Source: SAR202 cluster bacterium Io17-Chloro-G6
Lineage (GTDB): Bacteria > Chloroflexota > Dehalococcoidia > UBA3495
Direction: 5' to 3'
Assembly: GCA_002816585.1 (NCBI GenBank)
Contig: MUCT01000026.1
Location: 1-52,822 of the forward strand
DNA length: 52,822 bases
The translations under genes were made by a program, and so were the position numbers. The notes below the pieces were generated by a model, which had not been told where the DNA came from, did not search any database, and saw nothing but the letters and a program-made list of their open reading frames with translations. Positions 33,781 to 43,052 of this stretch are shown in pieces; position 1 is the stretch's first letter, and every line of letters begins with the position of its first letter.

Positions 33781-35145
33781 CTAGAAGTCATCCACCCTGG
33801 ATAATGAATCGAACCGCACCAGGTTGTCCCTAAAGAATAGCTGCAGGTTGCCGGTGGGGCCGTTGCGATGCTTGGCCACTATCAAGTCCGCGATATTTCT
33901 GGGGTAGGGACGGCCTGGGAACTGCTGGTCCCATTCGTCTTCGGTGAAATAGACATCGTCCCGGTGGAGGAACATCACCACATCGGCGTCCTGCTCGATG
34001 CTTCCGCTGTCCCGCAGGTCAGAGAGCACCGGGCGGTGTCCAGGCCGTTGCTCGACTCCACGGCTGAGCTGGGAGCAAGTTACGAGGGCGATATTTAGGT
34101 CTCTGGCCATTACCTTGAGCGACCGGGATATCTCGCTGATTTCCTGGACCCGGTTGTCGTTTCGGCCGCTCCTTCCCTGGATCAACTGCAGGTAGTCAAC
34201 CACCAGCAAGTCCAGTCCGTGCTCCATCGACAAGCGGCGGGCCTTGCTCCGCATCTCGATCATGCTTTGGAATGGTGTGTCGTCGATGTAGACCGGCAGG
34301 TCGGAAAGTTGACCGATGGCGTCGATGATGCGCTGTTCTTCAGCTTCGGTGTACAGGCCTAGGCGCAGCCGGTGGGAGTCTACCTCGGCCTCGGAGGATA
34401 GAATGCGGAGGGCCAACTGCTCCCGGCTCATTTCCAGGCTGAAAAACCCGGTTACAGAGCCGTTTTTGGCGGCGTTCAGGCAGATGTTCAAGGCCAAAGT
34501 GCTTTTCCCCAAGGAGGGGCGGGCGCCCAGAATGACCAGGTCAGACCGCTGGATACCACCCAGAAGTTCGTCCAGATCGGTATAACCTACCATCACTGGG
34601 CCGGTGTTTTCGGATATGGGGTCGGCAATGGCGGCGCGGTCTTCCAGATATTGGTCGTAGATCTGCCGCAGCGGCACGAAGCCCCGCTGAGTGTCAGTGC
34701 CCCGAACAGTGAACAGCGCGTCCTCCGCCAGGCGGAGGGTGGCGTCCACGTCGTCGGTGTCCTGGTAGCCCATGGCAGAGATTCGCGAAGCAACATCAAT
34801 GAGCTTCCGCATGGTCGCGGTGCGGGCCACCACATTAGCGTAATGTTCGGAGTGGGCCGACGTGGGGGTGACCGAGATCAAGTGGCTGAGGTAAGCCATG
34901 CCGCCCACGGTCTCCAGTTGGCTGGAGCGGCTCAGTTCCCTGGCCAGGGTGACTTGGTCAATGGCCTCATCACGCTGGAAGAGAGACTCGCAGGCGGCAA
35001 AACATAGCTGATTCCGCTCGCGGTAGAAATCATCCGCCTTGATGTGAGGCGCGACGCGAGAGAAGCAGTCCCCATCAATTAAGACCGACCCAACAACCGC
35101 TTCCTCCGCCTCCAAGTCATGGGGCAATAGCTTCTCAGCGTACAT
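33781..35145 (-). CDS. dnaB: Replicative DNA helicase DnaB
   Basis: A 454-residue hexameric helicase with an N-terminal helical domain and a RecA-fold ATPase. Walker A is GARPSLGKST at 207-216, Walker B DLLVVDYLQLI follows, and the H4-region VTCSQLSRGVEQRPGHRPVLSDLRDSGSIEQDADVV is intact. There is no intein insertion. It starts four bases after the rplI stop. Confidence 0.96.
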   Translation of the reverse strand: MYAEKLLPHDLEAEEAVVGSVLIDGDCFSRVAPHIKADDFYRERNQLCFAACESLFQRDEAIDQVTLARELSRSSQLETVGGMAYLSHLISVTPTSAHSEHYANVVARTATMRKLIDVASRISAMGYQDTDDVDATLRLAEDALFTVRGTDTQRGFVPLRQIYDQYLEDRAAIADPISENTGPVMVGYTDLDELLGGIQRSDLVILGARPSLGKSTLALNICLNAAKNGSVTGFFSLEMSREQLALRILSSEAEVDSHRLRLGLYTEAEEQRIIDAIGQLSDLPVYIDDTPFQSMIEMRSKARRLSMEHGLDLLVVDYLQLIQGRSGRNDNRVQEISEISRSLKVMARDLNIALVTCSQLSRGVEQRPGHRPVLSDLRDSGSIEQDADVVMFLHRDDVYFTEDEWDQQFPGRPYPRNIADLIVAKHRNGPTGNLQLFFRDNLVRFDSLSRVDDF

Positions 35146-35149
35146 TCAC

Positions 35150-35599
35150 CTATTCTTCCACCTCAGCGTTTACGTGGATCGTGGCCATGACTTCGGTCGA
35201 GAACCGGAGAGTGATATCGTACTCGCCGGGCTCGCGGATCGGCTCGGCGATCTCCACCCAGCGGCGTTCCACTTCCCGGCCCACCTTATCAGCCAACTCC
35301 ATGGCGATATGCGTGCTGGTAATCGTGCCGTAATAGCGGCCCGTAGGGGTGATCCTGGCGGCGAGGGTGATGGTGACGTCGTCCAGCCCGCTCGCCAATT
35401 CTTCCATTACGGCGGTCTCGCGGACGCGAATCTCATCCCCAACGGCGGTGATCTTATGCAGCCGTTTCAGCACCTCCGGGGTGGCGATCTCCGCCAAACC
35501 CTGGGGCAATAGATAATTCCGTGCGTACCCATCGGGCACCCGGCGGACCTCGCCCGCCCTGGCCTTATTGGGAACGTCCTGGGTGAAAACTACTTCCAT
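35150..35599 (-). CDS. rplI: 50S ribosomal protein L9
   Basis: A 149-residue L9 with the N-terminal rRNA-binding domain (MEVVFTQDVPNKARAGEVRRVPDGYARNYLLPQGLA) and the C-terminal domain joined by a helix. The signature around PDGYARNYLLPQGLA is intact. It is the first gene of the minus-strand unit rplI-dnaB-dnaD-loader. The rplI-dnaB order is standard in bacteria. Confidence 0.96.
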   Translation of the reverse strand: MEVVFTQDVPNKARAGEVRRVPDGYARNYLLPQGLAEIATPEVLKRLHKITAVGDEIRVRETAVMEELASGLDDVTITLAARITPTGRYYGTITSTHIAMELADKVGREVERRWVEIAEPIREPGEYDITLRFSTEVMATIHVNAEVEE

Positions 35600-35945
35600 T
35601 GTTTGTCACTTCCATTGGGTTCTCTGAATGGAATCATCGATCGGGATAGGGAGATGGCCACATAAATCGAGGCGGAACCAATTATACGGCATGCCCGTCT
35701 GAGGGGAAAGCGGGACCGGTCTGCGGCCGAGCCCGATCTTTATCTACCTACTCGCGTTGCCGAATATTGACTGCCCGCTGCGCCCCTCCTAAAATCATTG
35801 TCACCGTGAATAACACCGTGAATAACACCGTGAAAATAATGCCAGAAGGAAGGCAGACCAACCTGCGACCGAAAAAATATATCCTTCTTTTCGCAACAAA
35901 TCCAGGCAATTCCATCCTATTTTAATTGGATATCTGGGACTCTAT
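35600..35945. other. 346-bp intergenic region with a 12-bp tandem repeat
   Basis: Divergent region between rplI and the TenA gene. At 35802-35837 three copies of CACCGTGAATAA occur head to tail, the last degenerate. I find no gene and no good -35/-10 pair. It does not contain the conserved core of a TPP riboswitch. Confidence 0.55.
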
Positions 35946-36614
35946 ATGGGATTCATAGCCGACATCGAGGGGCGGAGCCAGTCTATCAGGCAGGCCATCT
36001 TGGCCCACGCCTTCGTCAGGGGCGTGGGCAACGGCACCCTGCCGGTGGAGAAGTTCAAATATTACGTGGTCCAGGACTACGCCTACCTGATCGACTACAG
36101 CCGCGCGCTGGCCCTGGCTTCGGCCCGGGCTCCCCGGTTGGATGACATGTCCTGGTTCGCCGGGCTTCTCGACGAGACGTTGAACGTTGAGATGGCGCTT
36201 CACCGCAGCTATTGCGCGGAGTTCGGCATCAGCGCCCAGGAATTGGAGGCTGCCGAGGCATCCCCCACCACAGTGGCTTACACCAGCTTCCTGCTCAAAA
36301 CCGCGCACCAAGGCAGCTTCGGAGAGCTGGTGGCGTCATTGCTGCCCTGCCAGTGGGGCTACTGGGAGATCGGCGACCACCTGCTGCAGCAAGGTCTGCC
36401 CGAGAACGCCCCTCTTTACGCGCAGTGGATCGAGATGTACACCTCAGAGGAGTTCTCCGCCTTGGCGTATCACATCCGGGAAATGGCCGACCGAATCGGC
36501 GGCGAGGCCGGCCCCACCGAACTGGCCGCCATGGGCCAAGCTTACATAACCAGCGTCCGTCTGGAGCGCCAGTTTTGGGACATGGCCTACAACTTGGAGG
36601 CCTGGCAGGTTTAG
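35946..36614 (+). CDS. tenA: Thiaminase II (TenA family)
   Basis: A 222-residue helical protein of the TenA/thiaminase II family, which hydrolyses aminopyrimidines so the pyrimidine can be re-used for thiamine. All four residues used by Bacillus subtilis TenA are at matching positions: Asp44 (VVQDYAYL), Tyr112, Cys135 (LLPCQWGYWEIG) and a Glu at 207. It is therefore expected to be active. No thiamine genes are adjacent. Confidence 0.92.
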   Translation: MGFIADIEGRSQSIRQAILAHAFVRGVGNGTLPVEKFKYYVVQDYAYLIDYSRALALASARAPRLDDMSWFAGLLDETLNVEMALHRSYCAEFGISAQELEAAEASPTTVAYTSFLLKTAHQGSFGELVASLLPCQWGYWEIGDHLLQQGLPENAPLYAQWIEMYTSEEFSALAYHIREMADRIGGEAGPTELAAMGQAYITSVRLERQFWDMAYNLEAWQV

Positions 36615-36647
36615 TGGGTTTCGATCAACTCTCAGCGGTGCTTTAAA

Positions 36648-37097
36648 ATGACACAACGTAACGCGCAGTCGGTAGAGGAATATCTACAGATGCTGCCTGA
36701 GGACCGGAAGGCAGCCATAGACACCGTGCGCGGCACAATATTGGAGAACCTGCCAACGGGGTACGAAGAAACCTTTCAGCACGGAATGCTCTCTTACGTC
36801 ATACCGCTATCGACATACCCAACGACCTACAACAAGATGCCCCTGGTATTCGCCGCCCTCGCCTCCCAAAAGTCGTACATGACCGTATATCTGATGAATA
36901 TCTACGGTAACGTTGCCGACGAGCAGTGGTTCATCGACCGGTACAAGGCGACCGGAAAAAGGCTAAACATGGGCAAATCTTGCGTGCGATTTAAAAAGCT
37001 GGAAGACCTACCCATCGACTTGATCGGCGAGGCCATCGCCCGCACACCGGTGTCCGCCTTTATCCAGATTTACGAATCTGCCAGGCGGAAGCCTTAG
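36648..37097 (+). CDS. DUF1801 family protein
   Basis: A 149-residue protein of the DUF1801 type: VEEYLQMLPEDRKAAIDTVRGTI at the N-terminus and QHGMLSYVIPLSTYPTTYN plus MTVYLMNIYGN in the middle, the features of this alpha/beta family. The function is unknown. It follows the TenA gene after 33 bases. Its stop overlaps the stop of the convergent methyltransferase gene by four bases (TTAG). Confidence 0.85.
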   Translation: MTQRNAQSVEEYLQMLPEDRKAAIDTVRGTILENLPTGYEETFQHGMLSYVIPLSTYPTTYNKMPLVFAALASQKSYMTVYLMNIYGNVADEQWFIDRYKATGKRLNMGKSCVRFKKLEDLPIDLIGEAIARTPVSAFIQIYESARRKP

Positions 37098-37900
37098 CCC
37101 ACACGGCCCAACCCCTTAACCGCCCGGAAGACCCAGCAGGGCCAGGAGAAAGCGATGTCGCCGTGGACGGGGGCCACTTGGAAGGCTTCCCGAGTCGCGT
37201 TCGGGGCCTCCAGAAAGTCCTTGCGCAAGGCCGCTGTTTCTTCTGTTGATACTTTCGTGCGGGCAGTCCATTCGTTGAAGCGCAAGTAGATGCGGGGGTA
37301 GTCGTTCTCCACTACATCAAAGCCGCGGTCCGCCAACAATTCCTGAATCTTAGAGATCTTGCGGTTTGCCACATGGCTGAAGTCCCGGCGCAGTTCGATT
37401 TCGTTCATCCAATCACAGATAGCGTCGTCCTCGGGAGCGATGCTGTCGGCCATGAGCAACGAACCGCCCTTTTTCATCACCCGCAGAGTCTCGTCGAGGG
37501 CCTTTTCAAAGTCGCGGAAGTGGTGCGCCGAGACCCTGGACGTGACCAGGTCAATGGACCCGTCAGCAAAGGGCAGCGATTCGGCGGCGTTTTGGCTCAG
37601 ACCCAGATTGGCAATGCCGCGCTCCCGTCCCAGGCGCTGGGCCTGGCGGAGCATGGGCTCGGTTACATCGGTGGCGATGACCCGGCCGGACACCCCGGCC
37701 ACCGCGAAGGCTGTGAATCCCGCGCCGGTGCCCAGGTCTATCGTCCATCCGTAGCGGTTTGCACCGCCGCCCGCGCCGACCATGCGCTCCACCGATTCCA
37801 GGCTGTCGTCCCGGATGTGCAACTTGCTAGTGGCGTAGACGGCCGCCTGTGGCCCGAAGACCTGCTGGGCTGCCGGTTGCTGACTATTGCCCTGTGTCAT
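37094..37900 (-). CDS. Class I SAM-dependent methyltransferase
   Basis: A 268-residue Rossmann-fold methyltransferase. Motif I is TIDLGTGAGFTAFAV, the acidic motif II is VIATDVTEPML, and the core ends at the RVMKKGGSLLMADS strand. Helix HFRDFEKALDETLRVM is typical of ubiquinone/menaquinone-type and small-molecule methyltransferases. The ATG at 37900 follows GAGGGAAT; the longer open frame upstream crosses a terminator hairpin and is not used. Confidence 0.9.
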   Translation of the reverse strand: MTQGNSQQPAAQQVFGPQAAVYATSKLHIRDDSLESVERMVGAGGGANRYGWTIDLGTGAGFTAFAVAGVSGRVIATDVTEPMLRQAQRLGRERGIANLGLSQNAAESLPFADGSIDLVTSRVSAHHFRDFEKALDETLRVMKKGGSLLMADSIAPEDDAICDWMNEIELRRDFSHVANRKISKIQELLADRGFDVVENDYPRIYLRFNEWTARTKVSTEETAALRKDFLEAPNATREAFQVAPVHGDIAFSWPCWVFRAVKGLGRVG

Positions 37901-37937
37901 ATTCCCTCTTGATGATGTTTGCCTCCGCTGGGGCGCT

Positions 37938-37981
37938 AAATAAAACTGGCGCTTGAGTAGACTTGCTATCCCAAGCGCCAG
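37938..37981 (-). terminator. Intrinsic terminator on the minus strand
   Basis: A perfect 10-bp stem (CTGGCGCTTG / CAAGCGCCAG) with a 16-base loop, followed on the minus strand by TTTTATTTAGC. It stands 34 bases downstream of the NHL-repeat gene, ending its transcript before the methyltransferase gene. Confidence 0.75.
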
Positions 37982-38014
37982 AGTGAACCCCATAGGACCG
38001 GCTTCGCCGGTTGG

Positions 38015-39076
38015 TTAGACGAGTACCGGCTCTCCGTTCTTCTGGTAGACCTGGAACCGGTGGCGGGTAGTGTCCGCTATGATGACGCGGCCTCGGTGGT
38101 CTACGCGCACCGCGCAGGGGGCCCACAGCACCTTCTCAGGAGTGAAGTCTCGGACGCCGTTGCGCTGCCGGATCATGTCCGGGTTTGACTTGATCTTGTC
38201 GACGCCCAAGCTGGACAGCCCGGCGTCTCCGGTAAATTCCGTGAGGAATCTGCCCTCAGGCGTCAGCACCTGGACCCGGTTGTTCAGCCAGTCGGCAATA
38301 TAGATGTCGCCGTCGTCATCGACACAGACGCCGGTGGGCCGGTTAAACTCCCCCACGGGCACGTCGACGTAGGCCATGCCGCCTTGTTCTTTAGCGATAC
38401 TGCAGTCGCCGCCGGTGCCGGGTCTTCCGAAGGAGGCCAGCCACCTGCCATCCTTGGTGAAAGACTGTACGCGGTCGTTGCGCCAATCGGCGACGAAGAC
38501 GTTGCCGTCCTTGTCCAGACAGATCCCCCAGGGCAGGTTGAACTCGCCATCGCCTTCGCCAGCGCTGCCGAACTTGCCCAGGAACTCGCCATTCAGGGTG
38601 AACTTCTGGACCCGGTTGTTTCGGCTGTCCACAACAAAGACTGTGCCATCTTTGCTGATCTTTATGCCGGCCGGGCGGTCCAACTCGCCGTCTCCGGAAC
38701 CATGGGTGCCCCAGTGGCTCTGGTAATCGCCATCTTTGTTGAAGATGGTGATACGGTGGGTCCACTCGTCGGTCACGTAGACGTTGGTGTCCTCGTCCAA
38801 AGCAATGGACATGGGCCAAATGAACTGCCCTGGGTCCTCACCGTAGGAACCAAACTCGGTGACGTACTCTTCGTGGTCCTCGCCGATGCGAAAGACGTTG
38901 ATGCGGGTGCCATCCGCCCGCGATTCGTAAGAACGGTTCACTATGTAGACCAAATCGTCGGGGCCCAAGGCAAAGTCCATTGGGTTTCGGAAACCCGTGC
39001 CTTGGAACTCGGAGCGCCCAGCAGTAAAGCTGTAGGTGAACGTCCGGTCATTTATTCCCAGGAATACACTAGCCAT
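38015..39076 (-). CDS. NHL-repeat beta-propeller protein
   Basis: A 353-residue protein with at least five NHL-type repeats of the form GEFxxPxGIxxDxxGNVFVADWRNDRVQxF, for example NVYVTDEWTHRITIF, TVFVVDSRNNRVQKF, NVFVADWRNDRVQSF and DIYIADWLNNRVQVL. No signal peptide is visible with the ATG at 39076 (behind GGAGAAT), so it is probably cytosolic or exported by another route. It may act as a binding or enzymatic propeller. It follows the DUF1501 gene after 109 bases. Confidence 0.88.
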   Translation of the reverse strand: MASVFLGINDRTFTYSFTAGRSEFQGTGFRNPMDFALGPDDLVYIVNRSYESRADGTRINVFRIGEDHEEYVTEFGSYGEDPGQFIWPMSIALDEDTNVYVTDEWTHRITIFNKDGDYQSHWGTHGSGDGELDRPAGIKISKDGTVFVVDSRNNRVQKFTLNGEFLGKFGSAGEGDGEFNLPWGICLDKDGNVFVADWRNDRVQSFTKDGRWLASFGRPGTGGDCSIAKEQGGMAYVDVPVGEFNRPTGVCVDDDGDIYIADWLNNRVQVLTPEGRFLTEFTGDAGLSSLGVDKIKSNPDMIRQRNGVRDFTPEKVLWAPCAVRVDHRGRVIIADTTRHRFQVYQKNGEPVLV

Positions 39077-39185
39077 GGGTATTCTCCTCAGAGATCCAGG
39101 GCCTCTGCGCCACAAGGGTCACTCCGGCGGAGAGGCGGCAAAATTTTTTATTGATTGGGAAAGGCCAACGGGCTACCCCGCCCTT

Positions 39186-40322
39186 TTAGATGAAATTCAG
39201 AGCCTCGTAGTTGCCGCCGACAATGGCCTTAGCGTCCAAGCCCATCCAGCGGTCCAGCAAGGTGGTGTAGGCAGAGCGGAAGTCCACGTTCCACTGCAGG
39301 TTGCCGCCGTCTTCCAGCTTTTCGGGCTCCAGGGACGGGTACTCGCCATAGAGGCCGCCCCTCACGTGGTCGCCGATGACGAAGGCCACTCCACCGGTGC
39401 CATGGTCGGTTCCGGAGCCGTTGTCCATCGCCCGCCGTCCGAACTCTGAGTAGAAGAACAAAGTAAGATTGTCGCTCTTGCCCAGTTGGCGGATGTCAGT
39501 CATGAACGAGTCGATGTTGCTAGCCACGTCCTGCAGCAGGTTGGAGTGCCCCACCGCCTGGTTGGCGTGGGTGTCGAAGATGTTGTAGGGAGCCGTGGTA
39601 AACAGCACCCGGGTCCCGAAGTCGGCGTTATGCACCTGGGCCATGTCGCGGAGATAACTGCCCATTGCGCTGTTGGCGTACTCAACTTCGGATTTGTAGA
39701 TGCCGGGAGCCGTGGTCAAAATGTCGGCGCCCTTCAGCGCTTCGATCCCGGTCCGGCGGATGTAGTCGTCCACAGCACCCTGACCGATGGCCGGGGCGTA
39801 CATGCGCCCGAACAGGTCCAGGGCCTCGGTCCGTTGGGCCTCAGCGCCGATCTCGGTAAGCAGGCCATAGGAACCCAGGTCGCCCACCGAGGCGACCGCC
39901 ACACCCTCCTTTGCTAGAGAACGAGGCAGGCCGCGGCCGAAGTTGACGCCGGTTAAAACATTCTCGCCTTTCGGGTCAACGTCCTGGATGACGCTGCCCA
40001 ACCAACCGGTGAGACCCAATTCATCGGGCTCACAGGTGGCCCAGATATCCATGGACCGGAAGTGTGAGAGGCTGCCGTTGGGGTAGCCGATCCCTTGGAT
40101 GATGGCCAGACGCCCTTCGTCCCAGTATTTCTTCAGAGGGGCCATTGACGGGTGGAGGCCCAATTGGTCGGTGATAGGGATAATCTGATCCTCGGGTATC
40201 CCCAGAGCCGGGCGGTAATCCCGGTAGCGGGGATTGTTATAGGGGATAATCGTGTTCATGCCATCGTTTCCACCGGACAATGACATAACCGCCAAGACCG
40301 GTTCTTTTACTGTTGATACCAT
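39186..40322 (-). CDS. DUF1501 family protein
   Basis: A 378-residue protein of the DUF1501 (sulfatase-like alkaline-phosphatase-fold) family. Typical blocks: VMSLSGGNDGMNTIIPYNNPRY, IQGIGYPNGSLSHFRSMDIW, TLFFYSEFGRRAMDNGSGTDHGTGGVAFVIG. The ATG at 40322 follows GGAGGAATAAGC. It has no Tat or Sec signal, although family members are often exported by Tat. DUF1501 is almost always encoded beside DUF1800, as here (58-base gap). Confidence 0.93.
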   Translation of the reverse strand: MVSTVKEPVLAVMSLSGGNDGMNTIIPYNNPRYRDYRPALGIPEDQIIPITDQLGLHPSMAPLKKYWDEGRLAIIQGIGYPNGSLSHFRSMDIWATCEPDELGLTGWLGSVIQDVDPKGENVLTGVNFGRGLPRSLAKEGVAVASVGDLGSYGLLTEIGAEAQRTEALDLFGRMYAPAIGQGAVDDYIRRTGIEALKGADILTTAPGIYKSEVEYANSAMGSYLRDMAQVHNADFGTRVLFTTAPYNIFDTHANQAVGHSNLLQDVASNIDSFMTDIRQLGKSDNLTLFFYSEFGRRAMDNGSGTDHGTGGVAFVIGDHVRGGLYGEYPSLEPEKLEDGGNLQWNVDFRSAYTTLLDRWMGLDAKAIVGGNYEALNFI

Positions 40323-40380
40323 GCTTATTCCTCCAGTGGGATAACCCAGAAAAATCCAATGAATTCGATGAATGTGGTTC

Positions 40381-41805
40381 CTAGCCGAACTGGAACTCTG
40401 AAGTCGTGGCAATCATCTGCAGAGTTTCTCCAGTGCGGCGGGCGAACTCACCCTGCTCGGCTTCGGTGCCATGCTTCAAGGCGCCGCCGGAATCTAGGTG
40501 GTTCGTCAACTGGCTGCGAGTCTCATCGGCCAGGTCCATGGGACCCAACAAGTCCAGGCAGCCATCGAGGAACTGCTCCGAACTAGGGCTTTCGCCCAGG
40601 TCCATCAGCCGGTTTATCATTAATCTTACGCCGGGTAGCTCGGTGTTGCCCAGCATGGAAGATGCAAAGTTGATTCGGTCGATGAGGCTGCCGCTATTGA
40701 TCCACTCGCGGCCCATGTGCCAGCCTTCCACCGTCGGCGGATTCATCAGGTCCAAGCCCATGTACTTGGGCTCCATGGCCACGAAGAACAAGCCTGGCTT
40801 GGGCTCTAGGTGGTCGCCAACCATCCGCATGGTGCCGATGACCACGTCTGCCGGGCTCTTCACCTTGGCGAAATGCACTCCCTCGTCCTTGAAAAAGTCC
40901 GAGTTGAACAGAACCTTCAACATGGCTGTAATTTCGTACCCGGAATCGAAGTAGGCCTTCTCCAGGCTCCTGATGGCATCCATGTCCCGGGGCTCGCTCA
41001 ACCGCCAAGCAGGCACAGGAGGTTCGTCAGCGACAAAAAAGTCGTAGAGTTTGCGGGAGACGAACCGAGCCGTGGCCGGCTGCTTGCATATGATGTCGAC
41101 GATGTCCCCGCCATCCCAGTTGCCTGTTTCGCCCAGGAAGGTCTTTTCCCCATAATCATGGTCCGCCGGGTCAAACCGGAACTCGAAGGGAGTCCGGCCG
41201 TAGGGAAACACCGGAATCGTGGGGGCCAGATTCCAGCCAGTAAAAGCACGGGCGCAGGCCTTTACGTCGTCTTCGGTATAGTTGAACTCTCCGTCTTTGC
41301 CCACGCCAATGGAGAACAACTCCAATAGCTCCCGGCCATAGTTCTCGTTTACGGCCGTCTTATGGCTTTCGATGTTGTCCAGGTAGTAGAGCATGGCCGG
41401 GTCGGTGGAGAGCATCATGAGCAGGTCTTTGAAGTTGCCCATGCCCATTTCCCGGAATTTGTCGATCTGGATCGCCGTGGTCCGGGCGTTGTCCACCTTG
41501 TTATCGCCGGCGCAAAGAATGGTGTGCCAGAAGAGGGACATCTTCTCTTTGAGTTGGTATTTGTTGTTGATCATGCGGTAGACCCATTCGGTCTGACCGG
41601 TCTCGATCGCTGCCTTGTCGAAATAAGACGGATAGGCGCGATACATGAGGTCTTCGTCAATTCCCGGATCGTCTCCAGGATTTAGAAGCTCCTCAACCAC
41701 GCTGTCATAGCCCTGGTCTGCTTTGGCCTCAATCTCGCTGCGGCTGGCTCCGTAACCGGCTCTCCGCAAAAGATGGGCCATCAACGAAATTTCCTGATCA
41801 GACAT
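40381..41805 (-). CDS. DUF1800 family protein
   Basis: A 474-residue DUF1800 protein. Signatures: MAHLLRRAGYGASRSEIE near the start, LKEKMSLFWHTILCAGDNKV, NENYGRELLELFSIGVGKDGEFNYTEDDVKACARAFTGW, and NPPTVEGWHMGREWI. The family's role is unknown, but it occurs with DUF1501 in a conserved pair, which suggests a shared function, perhaps at the cell surface. Confidence 0.93.
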   Translation of the reverse strand: MSDQEISLMAHLLRRAGYGASRSEIEAKADQGYDSVVEELLNPGDDPGIDEDLMYRAYPSYFDKAAIETGQTEWVYRMINNKYQLKEKMSLFWHTILCAGDNKVDNARTTAIQIDKFREMGMGNFKDLLMMLSTDPAMLYYLDNIESHKTAVNENYGRELLELFSIGVGKDGEFNYTEDDVKACARAFTGWNLAPTIPVFPYGRTPFEFRFDPADHDYGEKTFLGETGNWDGGDIVDIICKQPATARFVSRKLYDFFVADEPPVPAWRLSEPRDMDAIRSLEKAYFDSGYEITAMLKVLFNSDFFKDEGVHFAKVKSPADVVIGTMRMVGDHLEPKPGLFFVAMEPKYMGLDLMNPPTVEGWHMGREWINSGSLIDRINFASSMLGNTELPGVRLMINRLMDLGESPSSEQFLDGCLDLLGPMDLADETRSQLTNHLDSGGALKHGTEAEQGEFARRTGETLQMIATTSEFQFG

Positions 41806-42097
41806 TTATCCTCCTCCACGGTGGGATTATCATCATGAAAAAGTGCTTCTCATTCAAACCCTAGGCCTATTGTAGCTACTAGAGGGAGCTTAGGCTAGGC
41901 CAACGGAAAATGGCCCGATGATCTTAGCCTGAAAACCACGGGCCATCAAATATGCCAACATTTAATAATCTGGACTAGCCGATGTCAATACTCGCTGTGA
42001 CTGAATCCGAGTCTGATGCCGAGGTTTCAGACACTGCCTTATCATAAAATGCCGAATATTGGGAACTTGCTCAGATTAGGTAAACGGGAAGAGCAGA

Positions 42098-42937
42098 TCA
42101 GTTTCGGACCAAGAATCCAGGTTGGCAGTGGCGGCAATAGCTAGTGATACGTTGGTTGGCATTCAACTGGGTGATGTTGCCGCCGCACTCGGGACAAGGC
42201 TGACCGCCTTTGTTGTGCACTTTTAAGAAATCCCGCACTTTCTTGTGGATGTCGCGGCCCATTCGAATTCTGAGAGTCTCGGTGGCTTCTTCCAGCACCT
42301 GGCGGCACTGGGTGTAAAGTGTGCGCAATTCATCGGGTTTTAAGGCGCGGCACTTCTTGAACGGAGATATGCCGGCGGCGAAGAGAATCTCATCAGAGTA
42401 GGCGTTTCCTATACCGGATAGAAAAGCGCCCCTGGTCAGCACGCCTTTGATTTCGCCGTTGAACTTCTTCAGACGAACCTGAAATTCCTCAAAGCTTATG
42501 TCGGAGAGCACGTCTGGACCCAGGCCGGTGTACTGCGGAATCTGGTCATCCTGGGTATCGCCGCCGTCCTCCCCGTTATTAATATAATAGACTTTGCCCA
42601 TCTGCCGGTCGTCCAGGTAACGAAGCTCCATTCCATCGCCAACGCCCAGTGTCATGCAGGTCTTCTTCAGGACCCGTTCCGTCGACGGGCAGTGCTGCAG
42701 CGCTCCGGTGAGCATGGGGTTGATCACCAGGCTGCGCCCGCCTGAAAACCGCAATGTCAGGAATTTGCCGCGCCGCTCGGCTTCCAAGAACGAACGTCCC
42801 AGCAAGTCATCGGTCATCTCCCCAGCTAAAGACCGGACTACCGTGGGGCGCAATAACTTACAGGACACCACCGAGACGCTCGTCAGTTCGGCGTTCAGAT
42901 AATCTTTGATCACTTCCAGGTCTGGCGCTTCCGGCAT
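42098..42937 (-). CDS. Formamidopyrimidine-DNA glycosylase / endonuclease VIII family
   Basis: A 279-residue DNA base-excision glycosylase. The N-terminus MPEAPDLEVIKDYL provides the catalytic Pro-Glu after Met removal; GKFLTLRF contains the conserved Lys; GIGNAYSDEILFAAGISP is the helix-two-turn-helix; a Cys4 zinc finger (CPECGG then YCRHC) closes the protein. The family consensus MPELPEVE is changed to MPEAPDLE, so the exact subgroup is uncertain. The ATG at 42937 is the only start that places Pro2. Confidence 0.92.
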   Translation of the reverse strand: MPEAPDLEVIKDYLNAELTSVSVVSCKLLRPTVVRSLAGEMTDDLLGRSFLEAERRGKFLTLRFSGGRSLVINPMLTGALQHCPSTERVLKKTCMTLGVGDGMELRYLDDRQMGKVYYINNGEDGGDTQDDQIPQYTGLGPDVLSDISFEEFQVRLKKFNGEIKGVLTRGAFLSGIGNAYSDEILFAAGISPFKKCRALKPDELRTLYTQCRQVLEEATETLRIRMGRDIHKKVRDFLKVHNKGGQPCPECGGNITQLNANQRITSYCRHCQPGFLVRN

Positions 42938-43008
42938 GACGTTAATATAACGCACCCATTGGTGCATGGCGCAACTACTGGCGCAGGTCTGGCCTTAAGG
43001 CCACGGCG

Positions 43009-43038
43009 TTGACATCCGATCTTCGCCTTCCCTACTCT
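43009..43038 (+). promoter_or_regulatory. Putative promoter of the phosphoesterase gene
   Basis: TTGACA at 43009-43014, an 18-base spacer and TACTCT at 43033-43038. Transcription would start near 43045, leaving either an eight-base leader to the ATG at 43053 or 26 bases to that at 43071. Confidence 0.5.
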
Positions 43039-43052
43039 TGGGAAATGCAGAA

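Noticed and set aside
33781..35145. Intein in DnaB
   Set aside because: The ATPase motifs are uninterrupted and the protein has normal length.
35600..35945. TPP riboswitch upstream of the TenA gene
   Set aside because: TenA genes are often under TPP control, and CTGAGGGG occurs at about 35699, but the conserved ACCTGA...GGGTAATGCCAGCGTAGGGA-type partner part is absent.
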